Both the position numbers and the translations under genes were made by a program. Shown here in pieces: positions 48,425 to 56,784 of a stretch of 64,000 bases of DNA; positions within the stretch are counted from its first letter, which is position 1, and each line of letters starts with the position of its first letter. This stretch comes from DATFDN01 sp963830565. GTDB lineage: Bacteria; Pseudomonadota; Alphaproteobacteria; Acetobacterales; Acetobacteraceae. The DNA is taken from the NCBI GenBank assembly GCA_963830565.1, contig CAWHMO010000017.1, forward strand, positions 1 through 64,000, written 5' to 3'. The notes beneath the pieces were generated by a model. It saw only the letters and a program-made list of their open reading frames with translations. It was not told the DNA's origin and did no database searches.

Positions 48425-48776
48425 GGCTCGGGGCGGACGGCCTCGGCGAAATGGGCGATGACGCCGGCGTCGATCGCGTCGGTCTTGGCGAGCCGTCCAA
48501 TGGCGCCGGCGAACTTGCGCACCTGGCGCGGGTTGACAATAGCGACCGGCAAACCGGCCTCGGCCAACGCCGCGGCGACGACGCCCTCGTAGCCGCCGCT
48601 GGCTTCCATGGTGACGAGCCTGGGCCGCAGCGGTTGGAGACGGCCGACCAGATCGGCCAGGCCGTCCGGGTCGGTGGTGCAAGTGAACGCGGTCCCGCCG
48701 GGGCGCACATGCACGTCCACGCGGCTCTTGGAGACATCGATGCCGACGAAGCGCTCGGCGGCAGGCGGCTCATCCA
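48425..48776 (-). mobile_element. IS110-family transposase, 5' fragment
   Basis: Minus-strand N-terminal part of an IS110-type transposase (DEDD RuvC-like fold): RFVGIDVSKSRVDVHVRPGG, VTMEASGGYEGVVAAAL and NPRQVRKFAGAIGRLAKTDA. It starts at ATG 48776 and is cut at about 48425 after HFAEAVRPEPR, exactly where the LysR gene stops, so C-terminal Tpase and end are missing. The upstream end of the element probably lies in 48777-48945. It belongs to a different IS110 subgroup from the relic at 15.2 kb. Confidence 0.8.
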
Positions 48777-48957
48777 TCACCCATCCTCCTCGATGCGGGC
48801 TCGGGCCCAGACGACTGTTCGGGCTTACGGACAACCGGCCGGCGCCACACGCTCCCTCGCGGTCTCACGGACCAGGACGCATTCGGGCTACCGGCCGGGC
48901 TCGGCAGGCCAGCGTAGCAATGCCAACCAAGCAATGCCGAGATAGGAGGAGGACACG

Positions 48958-49976
48958 ATGCAAGGCGAACCCATCATGGACGTGGCCCATCTCGGCCACC
49001 TGGAGCTGCTGACGCCCAAGCCCGAGGAGAGCCTGCGTTTCTTCGTGGACGTCATGGGCATGACCGAGAGCGGGCGCCAGGGCGAGTCCGTCTATCTGCG
49101 CGGCTGGGACGACTACGAGCGCTACTCGCTCAAGCTCACGGGCTCGAACACTTCCGGGCTCGGCCACGCCGCCTTTCGCGCCCGCAGCCCGCAAGCGCTG
49201 GAGCGACGCGTGGCGGCGCTGAAGGGCTCCGGACACGAGGTGGGCTGGCACGAGGGCGAGCTCGGCCACGGCCCCGCCTTCCAGTTCCGCGACCCGGACG
49301 GCCACCTGATCGAGCTCTATTACGAGACCGAGTGGTACGAGGCGCCGCCCGCGCTGCGGCCCTCGCTCAAGAACCAGGCGCAGCGCTTCCCGGCGCGCGG
49401 CGTGAACGTGCGGCGGATCGATCACTTCAACTGCCTCGCCGTCGACATCCGGGCCAACCGGGAGTTCTTCGAGAACTATCTCGGCTTCCGCCTGACCGAG
49501 CAGATCGTGCTTGACGACGGCACCGAGGTCGGCATGTGGCTGACCTGCACGAACAAGAGCTACGATTTCGCCTACACGCGCGAAGCCCACGGCATCAAGG
49601 GCCGATTCCACCACGTCACCTTCGCGCTCGACAGCCGCGAGGAGATCCTGCGGGCCGCCGACATCTTCCTGGAGAACGGCGTCTTCATCGAGACCGGGCC
49701 GCACAAGCACGCCGTCCAGCAGACCTTCTTCCTCTACGTCTACGAGCCCGGCGGCAACCGGGTGGAGATGGCCAATGCCGGCGCGCGGCTGGTGCTCGCG
49801 CCCGACTGGAAGCCGATCACCTGGACGGAGGCCGAGCGCAGGAAGGGCCAGGCCTGGGGGCTGAAGACCATCGAGAGCTTCCACACCCACGGCACGCCAC
49901 CACTGCCGCCCGGGTTCGGGGCGAGACGGAAACGGCGGGGCAGGACGACTTGGCGGAGAAGGGGATCGCATCGTGA
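48958..49976 (+). CDS. VOC-family extradiol (catechol-type) dioxygenase
   Basis: A two-module type I extradiol ring-cleavage dioxygenase of about 320 residues. The first module opens VAHLGHLELLTPKPEESLRF and the second, VRRIDHFNCLAVDI, carries an Fe ligand His; further ligands lie at RFHHVTFALDS and the Glu near EPGGNRVEMA. AGGAGGAGGACACG precedes the ATG. The body is intact. Near 49918 a shift appears necessary for the tail to end GQDDLAEKGIAS before TGA 49974; otherwise the frame fuses to the next gene. First enzyme of the ring-cleavage cluster. Confidence 0.82.
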
Positions 49977-50700
49977 CAGGACGGGCAAGACGGCGCTCGT
50001 GGTGAGCGCGCACTCGGCGGACTTCGTCTGGCGCGCGGGCGGCGCGATCGCGCTGCACGCGGAGAGGGGCTTCGCGGTCACGGTGGTCTGCCTCTCCTAC
50101 GGCGAGCGCGGCGAGAGCGCGAAGCTCTGGCGGCAGGAGGGCATGACGCTGGGCCGGGTGAAGGCGGAGCGGCAGAAAGAGGCCGAGGCGGCCGCCAAGC
50201 GCTCGGCGTCGCCGACATCCAGTTCTGGGATCTCGGCGACTACCCGATCACCCTCACCCAGGAGTCGCTGTACCGCCTGGTGGACGTCTATCGCGCGATC
50301 CACCCGGCCTTCGTGCTGTCGCACTCGCGCAAGGACATCTACAACCACGACCATCCCGGCGGTCGACCGACTTCGCCCAGCACGCCCGCATCATCGCCCA
50401 GGCGCATGGGCACAAGCCCGGGCAGCGCGGTGCTCGGCGCGCCGCCGGTGTTCCTGTTCGAGCCGCACCAGCCGGAGCAGTGCGACTGGAAGCCGGACGT
50501 GCTGCTCGACATCACGCCCGTGTGGGAGAAGAAGCGCGCCGCGATCGAGTGCATGGCCGGCCAGGAGCACCTCTGGGAGTACTACACCCGCGTCGCCCTG
50601 CAGCGCGGCGCCCAGGCGGCGCGCAACTCCGACAGAGAAGATCACCTACGGCGAGGGCTACGAGGCCGTTTTCCCGCATGTGGTGGAGAGCCTGGCGTGA
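49973..50700 (+). pseudogene. PIG-L/LmbE-family 4-oxalomesaconate hydratase-like, multiple frameshifts
   Basis: About 240 codons of a PIG-L-fold protein like GalB, the 4-oxalomesaconate hydratase of gallate degradation: TALVVSAHSADFVWRAGGAI, SYGERGESAKLWRQEG, DIQFWDLGDYPITLTQESLY, SHSRKDIYNHDHP. At least five shifts: near 49982, 50199, 50362, 50430 and 50632. Each segment is well conserved, and every segment of the expected protein is present once. The GTG start overlaps the previous stop (GTGA). Either heavily mis-sequenced or very recently decayed. Confidence 0.75.
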
Positions 50701-51389
50701 GCGGCCTGGTCGTCACCGACCCGCCCCGCGTTGCTCCCGAGCTCGCGGCGGCGTTCGCCCCTTTGGCGTGGCCACGGTGCATGAGGCGCAGGGCCGCACC
50801 GGCCTGCTCGCCTCCTACATGCGGCCGATCTACCCGGGGCGCGAAGATCGCGGGCAGCGCCGTCACGGTCTCCATCCCGCCCGCCGACAACTGGATGCTC
50901 CATGTCGCGGTCGAGCAGTGCCGGGCGGGGGACGTGCTGGTGGTGGCGCCCACCTCGCCCTGCGACACCGGCTACTTCGGCGAGCTGCTGGCCTGCTCGC
51001 TCGCCGCGCGCGGCGTGCTCGGCCTGGTGATCGAGGCGGGCTGCGCGACGTGGCGGCGCTGACCGAGATGCGCTTTCCGGTCTGGTCGAAGGCGGTCTCG
51101 GCGCAGGGCACGGTCAAGGAGACGCTCGGCTCGGTGAACGTGCCCGTGGTCTGCGCGGGCCAGCTCGTCCGGCCCGGCGACCTGGTCGTCGCCGACGATG
51201 ACGGCGTGGTGGTCGTGCCGCGCCTGGCCGCCGAGGAGTGCTGCGCAAGAGCGAGGCGCGCGAGCGCAAGGAGGCGGGCACGCGCGCGCGGCTGAAGGCG
51301 GGCGAGCTGGGCCTCGACATCTACGGCATGCGCGAGGAGCTGGCGCGGAAGGGATTGGTCTATCGCCCCTACGGGACACGGAGGGCTGA
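50697..51389 (+). pseudogene. 4-carboxy-4-hydroxy-2-oxoadipate aldolase-like (LigK/GalC), multiple frameshifts
   Basis: About 230 codons of an RraA-fold aldolase that would split CHA to pyruvate and oxaloacetate. Segments: ATVHEAQGRTGLLASYMRPI, NWMLHVAVEQCRAGDVLVVA, GYFGELLACSLAARGVLGLV, VWSKAVSAQGTVKETLGSVN and DLVVADDDGVVVVPR. Shifts near 50764, 50840, 51042 and 51238. GTG start overlaps the PIG-L stop (GTGA). The product order matches a protocatechuate/gallate 4,5-cleavage pathway. Confidence 0.78.
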
Positions 51390-51392
51390 GCG

Positions 51393-52313
51393 GTGCCGGC
51401 GAGCGGCGTCGGCGACGGCGACCGAGGCGCCCGTGCTGCGCGCGGCGATCGGCACGTACAAGCACACGGCGGCGCTCAAGTCCGGCCAGGTCGCGTCCGA
51501 CCAGCTGCGCCTGGACTTCGCCGACGTGTCGCCCGTCAACCGCGCCTTCGCGCCCATGGTGCGGGAGCTGCGCTTCGACGTGTGCGAGATGGCGATCGCC
51601 ACCTTTCTCCAGGCGAAGGCCTACGGCAAGCAGCTGGTGCTGCTGCCCGTGACCGTGGCGGCCCGGTTCCAGGAAGGGGCCTTGCTCTGCCGCGCGGACA
51701 GCGACGATCGGCGGCCCCGCCGACCTCACCGGCCGCCGCGTCGGCGTGCGCGCCTATAGCCAGACCACGGGCATGTGGCTGCGCGGCATCCTCGCCGAGG
51801 ACCACGGCGTGCGGCCGGAGCAGGTGCGCTGGGTCACGTTCGAGGACGCGCACGTGGCCGAATATCGCGATCCGCCCTGGGCCGAGCGCGCGCTCGCCCG
51901 GCCAGGAGATGCTGCCGATGCTGCGGGCGGGCGAGCTGGACGCGGTGATCGTCGGCAACGACGTGCCGGACGACCCTCACCTGCGCACCGTGTTCCCGGA
52001 CCCGGCGGCCGCGGCCGAGGGCTTCTGGCGGAAGCACCGTCTTGTGCCGGTCAACCACATGGTCGCCGTGCGGCGCGAGCTGGCCGAGAGCCGCCCGGAC
52101 CTGGTCGCCGAGCTGCTGCGCATGTTCCGGGACGCCAAGGCCGCCGTCCCTCCGGCTCCCGACGGCCGCGACTCCCTGCCGATGGGCCGCGCGGCGCTGC
52201 GGCCCGCGATCGGCCTCGCGCTGCGCTACGCGACCGAGCAGGGCCTGCTTCCCCGCCACCTAGACGCCGAGGAGGTATGGGAGGGGCTGCCGGCGGGTGC
52301 CGCAGCGGGATGA
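51393..52313 (+). pseudogene. 4,5-dihydroxyphthalate decarboxylase-like/periplasmic-binding-fold protein, frameshifted
   Basis: About 310 codons. LRAAIGTYKHTAALKSGQVA, RFDVCEMAIATFLQAKAYGK, GRRVGVRAYSQTTGMWLRGI and GELDAVIVGNDVP match a family of periplasmic-binding-fold proteins that includes 4,5-dihydroxyphthalate decarboxylase. Shifts are needed near the start (~51410), ~51705 and ~51900. The GTG start is 3 bases after the previous TGA. It could be a decarboxylase feeding the ring-cleavage enzymes or a transporter-like binding protein lacking a signal peptide. Confidence 0.65.
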
Positions 52314-52444
52314 TGGACCAGATTTCAGAGGCGACCATGACGGCATCCGCGATCATCGGCTTCGGCGAGGTGGGCGGCATCTGCGCCCGCGACCTGCACG
52401 CGGCGGCGGAGGGCGGCGTATCCCGGATCGCCGCCCTCGAGTAG
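52310..52444 (+). pseudogene. Truncated NAD(P)-binding dehydrogenase start
   Basis: Forty-four codons starting with ATG overlapping the previous stop. MTASAIIGFGEVGG is the N-terminal Rossmann loop of a 6-phosphogluconate-dehydrogenase-like protein, and it reads on to RIAALE then TAG. The rest of the ~290-residue enzyme is missing, and the nusB end follows 5 bases later. The cluster therefore ends at a deletion point. Confidence 0.6.
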
Positions 52445-52449
52445 CAATC

Positions 52450-52941
52450 CTATCCGACCGCGAACTCCGCCGGCCGCAGCAGACGTGCCAGTCGGTCGAG
52501 CACGCCATTGGCCAGGCGCGGCTCGTCGCCCGAGAAGAAGCCGTGCGCCACGTCCACGTACTCGTTGATCACCACCTTTGCCGGCGGGCCGTCGGCGAGG
52601 GCGAGTTCGGCCCCGCCCGCGCGCATCAAGGCGCGCAGCACCGGATCGATGCGGTTGAGCGGCCAATCGGCCGGCAGTGCCTCAGCCAGCATCCGATCGA
52701 TCGTGTCCTGCCGCGCGACCGCGGCTCGCACGATGCTCGCGAACAGTGGTACCTCGGCCCGCGGCACGCGACCCTCCTCGAACCCGCCCGTTCCTGGCAG
52801 CTCGCCCAACCGGTGACGCACGAACTGGTCGATCACCGCCTCCGGGCTGTCCTGGGCCTGCTCGCTCTGGAACAGCGCCTGCACCGCGGCGACGCGCGAG
52901 GCGGTTCGCGCGCGAGGGCGCGGCCTCGGCACCTTTTCCAT
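52450..52941 (-). CDS. nusB: Transcription antitermination factor NusB
   Basis: A 163-residue NusB, an all-helical RNA-binding factor acting with NusE in rRNA antitermination. SRVAAVQALFQSEQ, RNRIDPV-type (PLNRIDPVLRALMRAGGAEL) and KVVINEYVDVAHGFFSGDEP match the family. Starts ATG 52941, 20 bases past the ribH stop, last gene of the rib operon. Confidence 0.93.
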   Translation of the reverse strand: MEKVPRPRPRARTASRVAAVQALFQSEQAQDSPEAVIDQFVRHRLGELPGTGGFEEGRVPRAEVPLFASIVRAAVARQDTIDRMLAEALPADWPLNRIDPVLRALMRAGGAELALADGPPAKVVINEYVDVAHGFFSGDEPRLANGVLDRLARLLRPAEFAVG

Positions 52942-52961
52942 CAAACCTCTCCTACGAAGGG

Positions 52962-53445
52962 CTAGGGTGCCGCGAACCGACGCGCCGCCGCGACCTGCAT
53001 CAGCGCCGCGACCGCGGCCTCCGCGCCCTTGTTGTGTCCATCCTGGCCGGACCGCGCCAACGCCTGGTCGATCGTATCCACGGTGAGCAATCCCGTCCCA
53101 AGCGCCAGGCCGAACTGCAAGGCGACCGCCATCATCCCCGCCATCGTCTCGCGGCATATATGGTCGTAATGGTCGGTCTCGCCACGCACGATACAGCCCG
53201 AGCGCCACGAAAGCATCGAACCGCGTCGTCCCCCGCACCGCGAGGCGGATCGCCTGGGGCAGCTCGAAGGCACCGGCCACGTCCAGCGTTTCGCGGTCCG
53301 CGCCCGCGTCGCGCAGGATGCGCTCGGCGCCGCGTGCGAGCCCGTCCACCACCTCCCGGTAATAGGGCGCGCGCACGACCAGGACGCGCGGCGGCGGCCC
53401 CGCGACCGGCGGGGCGACGGGCAGCGCGGCATCGACGGTGCTCAC
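52962..53445 (-). pseudogene. ribH: 6,7-dimethyl-8-ribityllumazine synthase, one frameshift
   Basis: Lumazine synthase (~160 residues), which condenses the ribE substrate. The first part reads DVAGAFELPQAIRLA and FDAFVALG, then after one shift IVRGETDHYDHICRETMAGM and QDGHNKGAEAAVAAL. An extra G in a GGG run near 53193 (CTCGGGCTG for CTCGGCTG) breaks the frame. GTG 53445 overlaps the ribBA stop. All active-site residues (including the His of ETDHYDH) are present. An essential step in an otherwise intact operon makes sequence error likely, unless another ribH exists. Confidence 0.85.
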
Positions 53446-54572
53446 CGCTGCCAGCCCTCGCGCACCGCGTCGGGGATCGGGCGCTGCTCCACGATGTTCA
53501 GTCCATAGCCCTCCAGCCCGACGATGGTGCGCCTTCGATTGGACAGCAGGATCATGTCCCTGATCCCCAGATCCAGCAGGATCTGGGCGCCGATGCCGTA
53601 GTCGCGCAGCTCTCTCGGCAGGCGCTCCGACATCGCGAGCTGGCGGACGCGATCCGACAGCGCGGTCCGGCGGTGCTCGCGGATCAGCACCAGCACGCCC
53701 CGCCCCTCCCGGCCGATCATGTGCATCGCGTTGTGGACCGAGATCCAGGCTGGCCCGCCGGTCATGTCGTCCATCAGATCGACCGCGTGCATCCGCACCA
53801 TCACCGGGTCGCCGCCGGAAATGTCGCCCTTCACGAGGGCGAGATGCTCCTGGTACTCGACGGTATTGGCGTACACGATCAGCTTCCACTCGCCGCCGGC
53901 GACGTGGTCGAACACGCCCTCCGTGACCCGGCGGACCAGCCGTTCGGTGCGGCGGCGATGCGCGATGAGGTCGGCGATGGTGCCGAGCTTCAGGTTGTGC
54001 TTCTGCGCGAAGCCGACGAGGTCGGGCAGACGAGCCATCGTGCCGTCGTCGTTCATGATCTCGCAGATCACGGCGGCGGGGCTGAGCCCGGCGAGCCGCG
54101 CGAGATCCACCGACGCTTCGGTGTGGCCGGCGCGGACCAGCGTGCCGCCCTCGCGGGCTACCAGCGGGAAGATGTGGCCCGGCGTCACGATATCGTCGCG
54201 TCCGCACTCGGGGTTGATGGCCACCGCGACGGTGCGCGCGCGGTCATGGGCCGAGATGCCGGTCGTGACCCCCTCGCGCGCCTCGATCGACACGGTGAAC
54301 GCCGTCTGGTGGCGGGTGCCGTTGGTGGCGCTCATCAGCCCCAGGCCGAGCTGCTCGACGCGCGGGCGGGTGAGCGCCAGGCACACCAGGCCGCGCGCGT
54401 AGCGGATCATGAAGTTCACCGCGTCGGGCGTGGCGAACTGCGCAGGGATGACCAGATCGCCCTCGTTCTCCCGGTCCTCGTCGTCGACCAGGATGAACAT
54501 GCGCCCGTTGCGCGCCTCCTCGATCAGCTCGTCGGCGCTGGCGAGGTAGTCGGAGAGGTCCACGGTCTTCAT
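53442..54572 (-). CDS. ribBA: 3,4-dihydroxy-2-butanone 4-phosphate synthase with degenerate GTP cyclohydrolase II domain
   Basis: A 376-residue RibBA. The N-terminal DHBP synthase is complete: FILVDDEDRENEGDLVIPAQ, GHTEASVDLARLAGL and CEIMNDDGTMARLPDL. The C-terminal part (from about residue 205) has the GTP cyclohydrolase II fold but lacks its three zinc cysteines: the expected GxxxxSxxCDC stretch is MDDMTGGPAWISV. It can thus make only the butanone phosphate. A separate RibA must lie elsewhere. Overlaps ribH, 1 base from ribE. Confidence 0.92.
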   Translation of the reverse strand: MKTVDLSDYLASADELIEEARNGRMFILVDDEDRENEGDLVIPAQFATPDAVNFMIRYARGLVCLALTRPRVEQLGLGLMSATNGTRHQTAFTVSIEAREGVTTGISAHDRARTVAVAINPECGRDDIVTPGHIFPLVAREGGTLVRAGHTEASVDLARLAGLSPAAVICEIMNDDGTMARLPDLVGFAQKHNLKLGTIADLIAHRRRTERLVRRVTEGVFDHVAGGEWKLIVYANTVEYQEHLALVKGDISGGDPVMVRMHAVDLMDDMTGGPAWISVHNAMHMIGREGRGVLVLIREHRRTALSDRVRQLAMSERLPRELRDYGIGAQILLDLGIRDMILLSNRRRTIVGLEGYGLNIVEQRPIPDAVREGWQR

Positions 54573-54573
54573 G

Positions 54574-55173
54574 TCAGCGGGCCTCCGCCAGGCGCGCGAC
54601 GTAGCGCGCCAGCATGTCGATCTCGATATTCACCGCCTCGCCCGGCCGCAGCGCGCCGAAGCGCGTCGCGGCGGCGGTGTGGGGGATGACGTTCACCGCG
54701 AAAGTGTCGCCCTCCACGGCGTTGACCGTCAACGAGACCCCGTCGACCGCCACGCTGCCCTTCACCGCGATGAAACGCGCGAGATCGCGCGGCGCCCGGA
54801 AGCGCCAGCGGACCGAGGCGTTCTCCGGGGTGGCCGCCACCGCCTCCCCCACCCCGTCCACGTGGCCGGAGACGAGGTGCCCGCCAAGCTCGTCGCCGAC
54901 GCGCAGGCTGCGTTCCAGGTTGATCCGGGTGCCAACGCGCCAGCCGCCCATCGTGGTGCAGGCCAGCGTCTCGGCGGAGGCGTCGGCGGCGAACCAGTCC
55001 GCGCCCACCTCCACCGCCGTCAGGCAGCAGCCCGAGCAGGCGATCGAGGCGCCAAGCGCGATCTCGGCGGTATCCGGCCAGGGCGCGGCGATGACCAGGC
55101 GCATGTCGTGCCCCTGGCCGAGGCTGGTGATGGCGCGGACGGTGCCCAGTGCGGTGACGATGCCGGTGAACAT
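54574..55173 (-). CDS. ribE: Riboflavin synthase alpha chain
   Basis: A 199-residue riboflavin synthase built of two lumazine-binding repeats. It starts MFTGIVTALGTVR; SIACSGCCLTAVEVGADWFA belongs to the first repeat and GSVAVDGVSLTVNAVEGDTF to the second. Converts two lumazines to riboflavin. Three bases after ribD. Confidence 0.95.
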   Translation of the reverse strand: MFTGIVTALGTVRAITSLGQGHDMRLVIAAPWPDTAEIALGASIACSGCCLTAVEVGADWFAADASAETLACTTMGGWRVGTRINLERSLRVGDELGGHLVSGHVDGVGEAVAATPENASVRWRFRAPRDLARFIAVKGSVAVDGVSLTVNAVEGDTFAVNVIPHTAAATRFGALRPGEAVNIEIDMLARYVARLAEAR

Positions 55174-55176
55174 GGG

Positions 55177-56322
55177 TCAGGACGCCCTCTCGAAGGTCGT
55201 CAGCATGTCATCGCCAAGGGCGATTGCCGAGAGCCGGCGGAAGCGGGGCAGGTCGGCGAGCCGGTCGAGGCTCATTGCCTGCACGGCGGCCAGACCATCG
55301 CCGCCCATCACGGCGGGGGCGTGAAACCACGCGATGCGGTCCACCAGGTCGGCTTCCAGCAGACTGGCGGCAAGGTGCGCCCCGCCTTCGACAAGCACCG
55401 AGGTCAGCCCGGCGGCGGCGAGGACGGTCATGGCAGTCCCTAGATCGAGCCTCCCACCCCCTTCTCCCTCTCCCGCTTGCGGGAGAGGGCCGGGGTGAGG
55501 GTCGACCGCGATCACCCGCGCGCCGCAGCCCGCCGCCTGCGCGCGCCGGGCCGGGTCCGCATCAAGCGTGGCAAGCAGCCAAGTCGGCGTCTGGGATGCG
55601 GTCGCCATCACGCGGGACGAAGCCGGCGTGCGGAGCGCGGAGTCCGCCACCACCCGCACAACCGGCAGCGCGCGCATCCCCGGAATTCGGCAGGTCAGAT
55701 CCGGATCGTCCGCGAGCACGGTCCCGATTCCCACCATCACCGCGTCGTGGCGACCACGCAGGGCATGCGCCCTAAGCCGCGCCTCGGGGCCGGTGATCCA
55801 GCGGCTCTCGCCGGCGCGGGTCGCGATCCGCCCGTCCAGGGTCGTGGCGAGCTTCAGCGTCACCAGCGGACGACCCGTCCGCACACGCTGGCTGAACGCC
55901 GCGACCGCCTTTGCCGCCTCGTCGGCCAGCACGCCCTCGACCACCTCGATCCCCTGCGCACGCAGCGCGGCGATCCCCTCCCCGTTCACGCGCCGGTCCG
56001 GGTCACGGGCGCCGATCACCACCCGCTTCACGCCCGCCTCGATCAGCGCGCCGGTGCAGGGCGGGGTGCGGCCCCAATGGCAACAGGGTTCCAGCGTGAC
56101 GTAGGCGGTCGCCCCTCGTGCGCCCGACCCGGCGCGGGCCAGCGCCGCCGTCTCCGCGTGCGGTCGCCCGCCGGGCGCGGTCGCCGCGCGCCCGACCACC
56201 CGGCCGTCCTGGACGATCACGCAGCCGACGGACGGGTTGGGCCAGGTCACGCCGAGGCCGCGCCGCGCCAGCGCCAGCGCGGCGCGCATATGGGCGGTAT
56301 CGGCGGGATCGGGCGCACCCAT
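55177..56322 (-). CDS. ribD: Bifunctional riboflavin deaminase/reductase with in-frame palindromic repeat
   Basis: A 381-residue RibD. Deaminase zinc site: PHAETAALARAG and TLEPCCHWGRTPPC. Reductase domain: LKLATTLDGRIAT and SVLVEGGAHLAASLLEADL. Between residues about 274 and 288, in the reductase, the sequence PHPGPLPQAGEGEGG is translated directly from a type 1 palindromic repeat (55460-55501), inserted at a surface loop without breaking the frame. Starts 6 bases after nrdR. Confidence 0.93.
   Translation of the reverse strand: MGAPDPADTAHMRAALALARRGLGVTWPNPSVGCVIVQDGRVVGRAATAPGGRPHAETAALARAGSGARGATAYVTLEPCCHWGRTPPCTGALIEAGVKRVVIGARDPDRRVNGEGIAALRAQGIEVVEGVLADEAAKAVAAFSQRVRTGRPLVTLKLATTLDGRIATRAGESRWITGPEARLRAHALRGRHDAVMVGIGTVLADDPDLTCRIPGMRALPVVRVVADSALRTPASSRVMATASQTPTWLLATLDADPARRAQAAGCGARVIAVDPHPGPLPQAGEGEGGGRLDLGTAMTVLAAAGLTSVLVEGGAHLAASLLEADLVDRIAWFHAPAVMGGDGLAAVQAMSLDRLADLPRFRRLSAIALGDDMLTTFERAS
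55460..55501. repeat. Palindromic repeat, type 1, inside ribD
   Basis: CTTCTCCCTCTCCCGCTTGC and its complement form the same palindrome seen in the spacers at 6.5, 10.0, 15.1 and 23.8 kb. Here it is a multiple of three long within ribD and is read as PHPGPLPQAGEGEGG. Confidence 0.85.
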
Positions 56323-56328
56323 GGCGCG

Positions 56329-56784
56329 CTATGTGGCCTCGTCCAGCGATCCTACAAACGCCTCGAAGTCCTTGGCCTCGCGAAAATTCCGATAGACGCT
56401 GGCGAAGCGGACATAGGCTACGGTGTCCACGTCCTTCAACGTCTCCATCACCAGCTCGCCAATCTGCTTGCTGGCGACTTCCGGCTCGCCGGAGGCCTCG
56501 AGTTGGCGGACCACGCCGGAGACGATCCGCTCGATCCGCTCCTCCTCGATCGGGCGCTTGCGCAGCGCGATGCGGATGGAGCGCGCCAGCTTGTCGCGGT
56601 CGAAGGCCACGCGGCGGTTGTCCGACTTCACAACGGTCAGCTCGCGCAACTGCACGCGCTCAACGGTGGTGAACCGTTGCCCGCAGCCGCCGCAATAGCG
56701 CCGGCGCCGGATCGCCGCGCCGTCCTCGGACGGACGGCTGTCCTTCACCTGGGTATCGGCGTTGCCGCAGAAAGGGCAGTGCAT
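56329..56784 (-). CDS. nrdR: Transcriptional repressor NrdR
   Basis: A 151-residue NrdR that represses ribonucleotide reductase genes. MHCPFCGNADTQVKDSRPSE and RRRRYCGGCGQRFTTVERVQ form the zinc ribbon; the ATP-cone starts LTVVKSDNRRVAFDRDKLAR. ATG 56784 overlaps the glyA stop (TGATG). Confidence 0.97.
   Translation of the reverse strand: MHCPFCGNADTQVKDSRPSEDGAAIRRRRYCGGCGQRFTTVERVQLRELTVVKSDNRRVAFDRDKLARSIRIALRKRPIEEERIERIVSGVVRQLEASGEPEVASKQIGELVMETLKDVDTVAYVRFASVYRNFREAKDFEAFVGSLDEAT

Noticed and set aside
47632..48834. A 400-codon minus-strand gene covering both IS110 and the LysR region
   Set aside because: Only the part from 48776 to about 48425 is transposase; the rest is antisense of the LysR relic.
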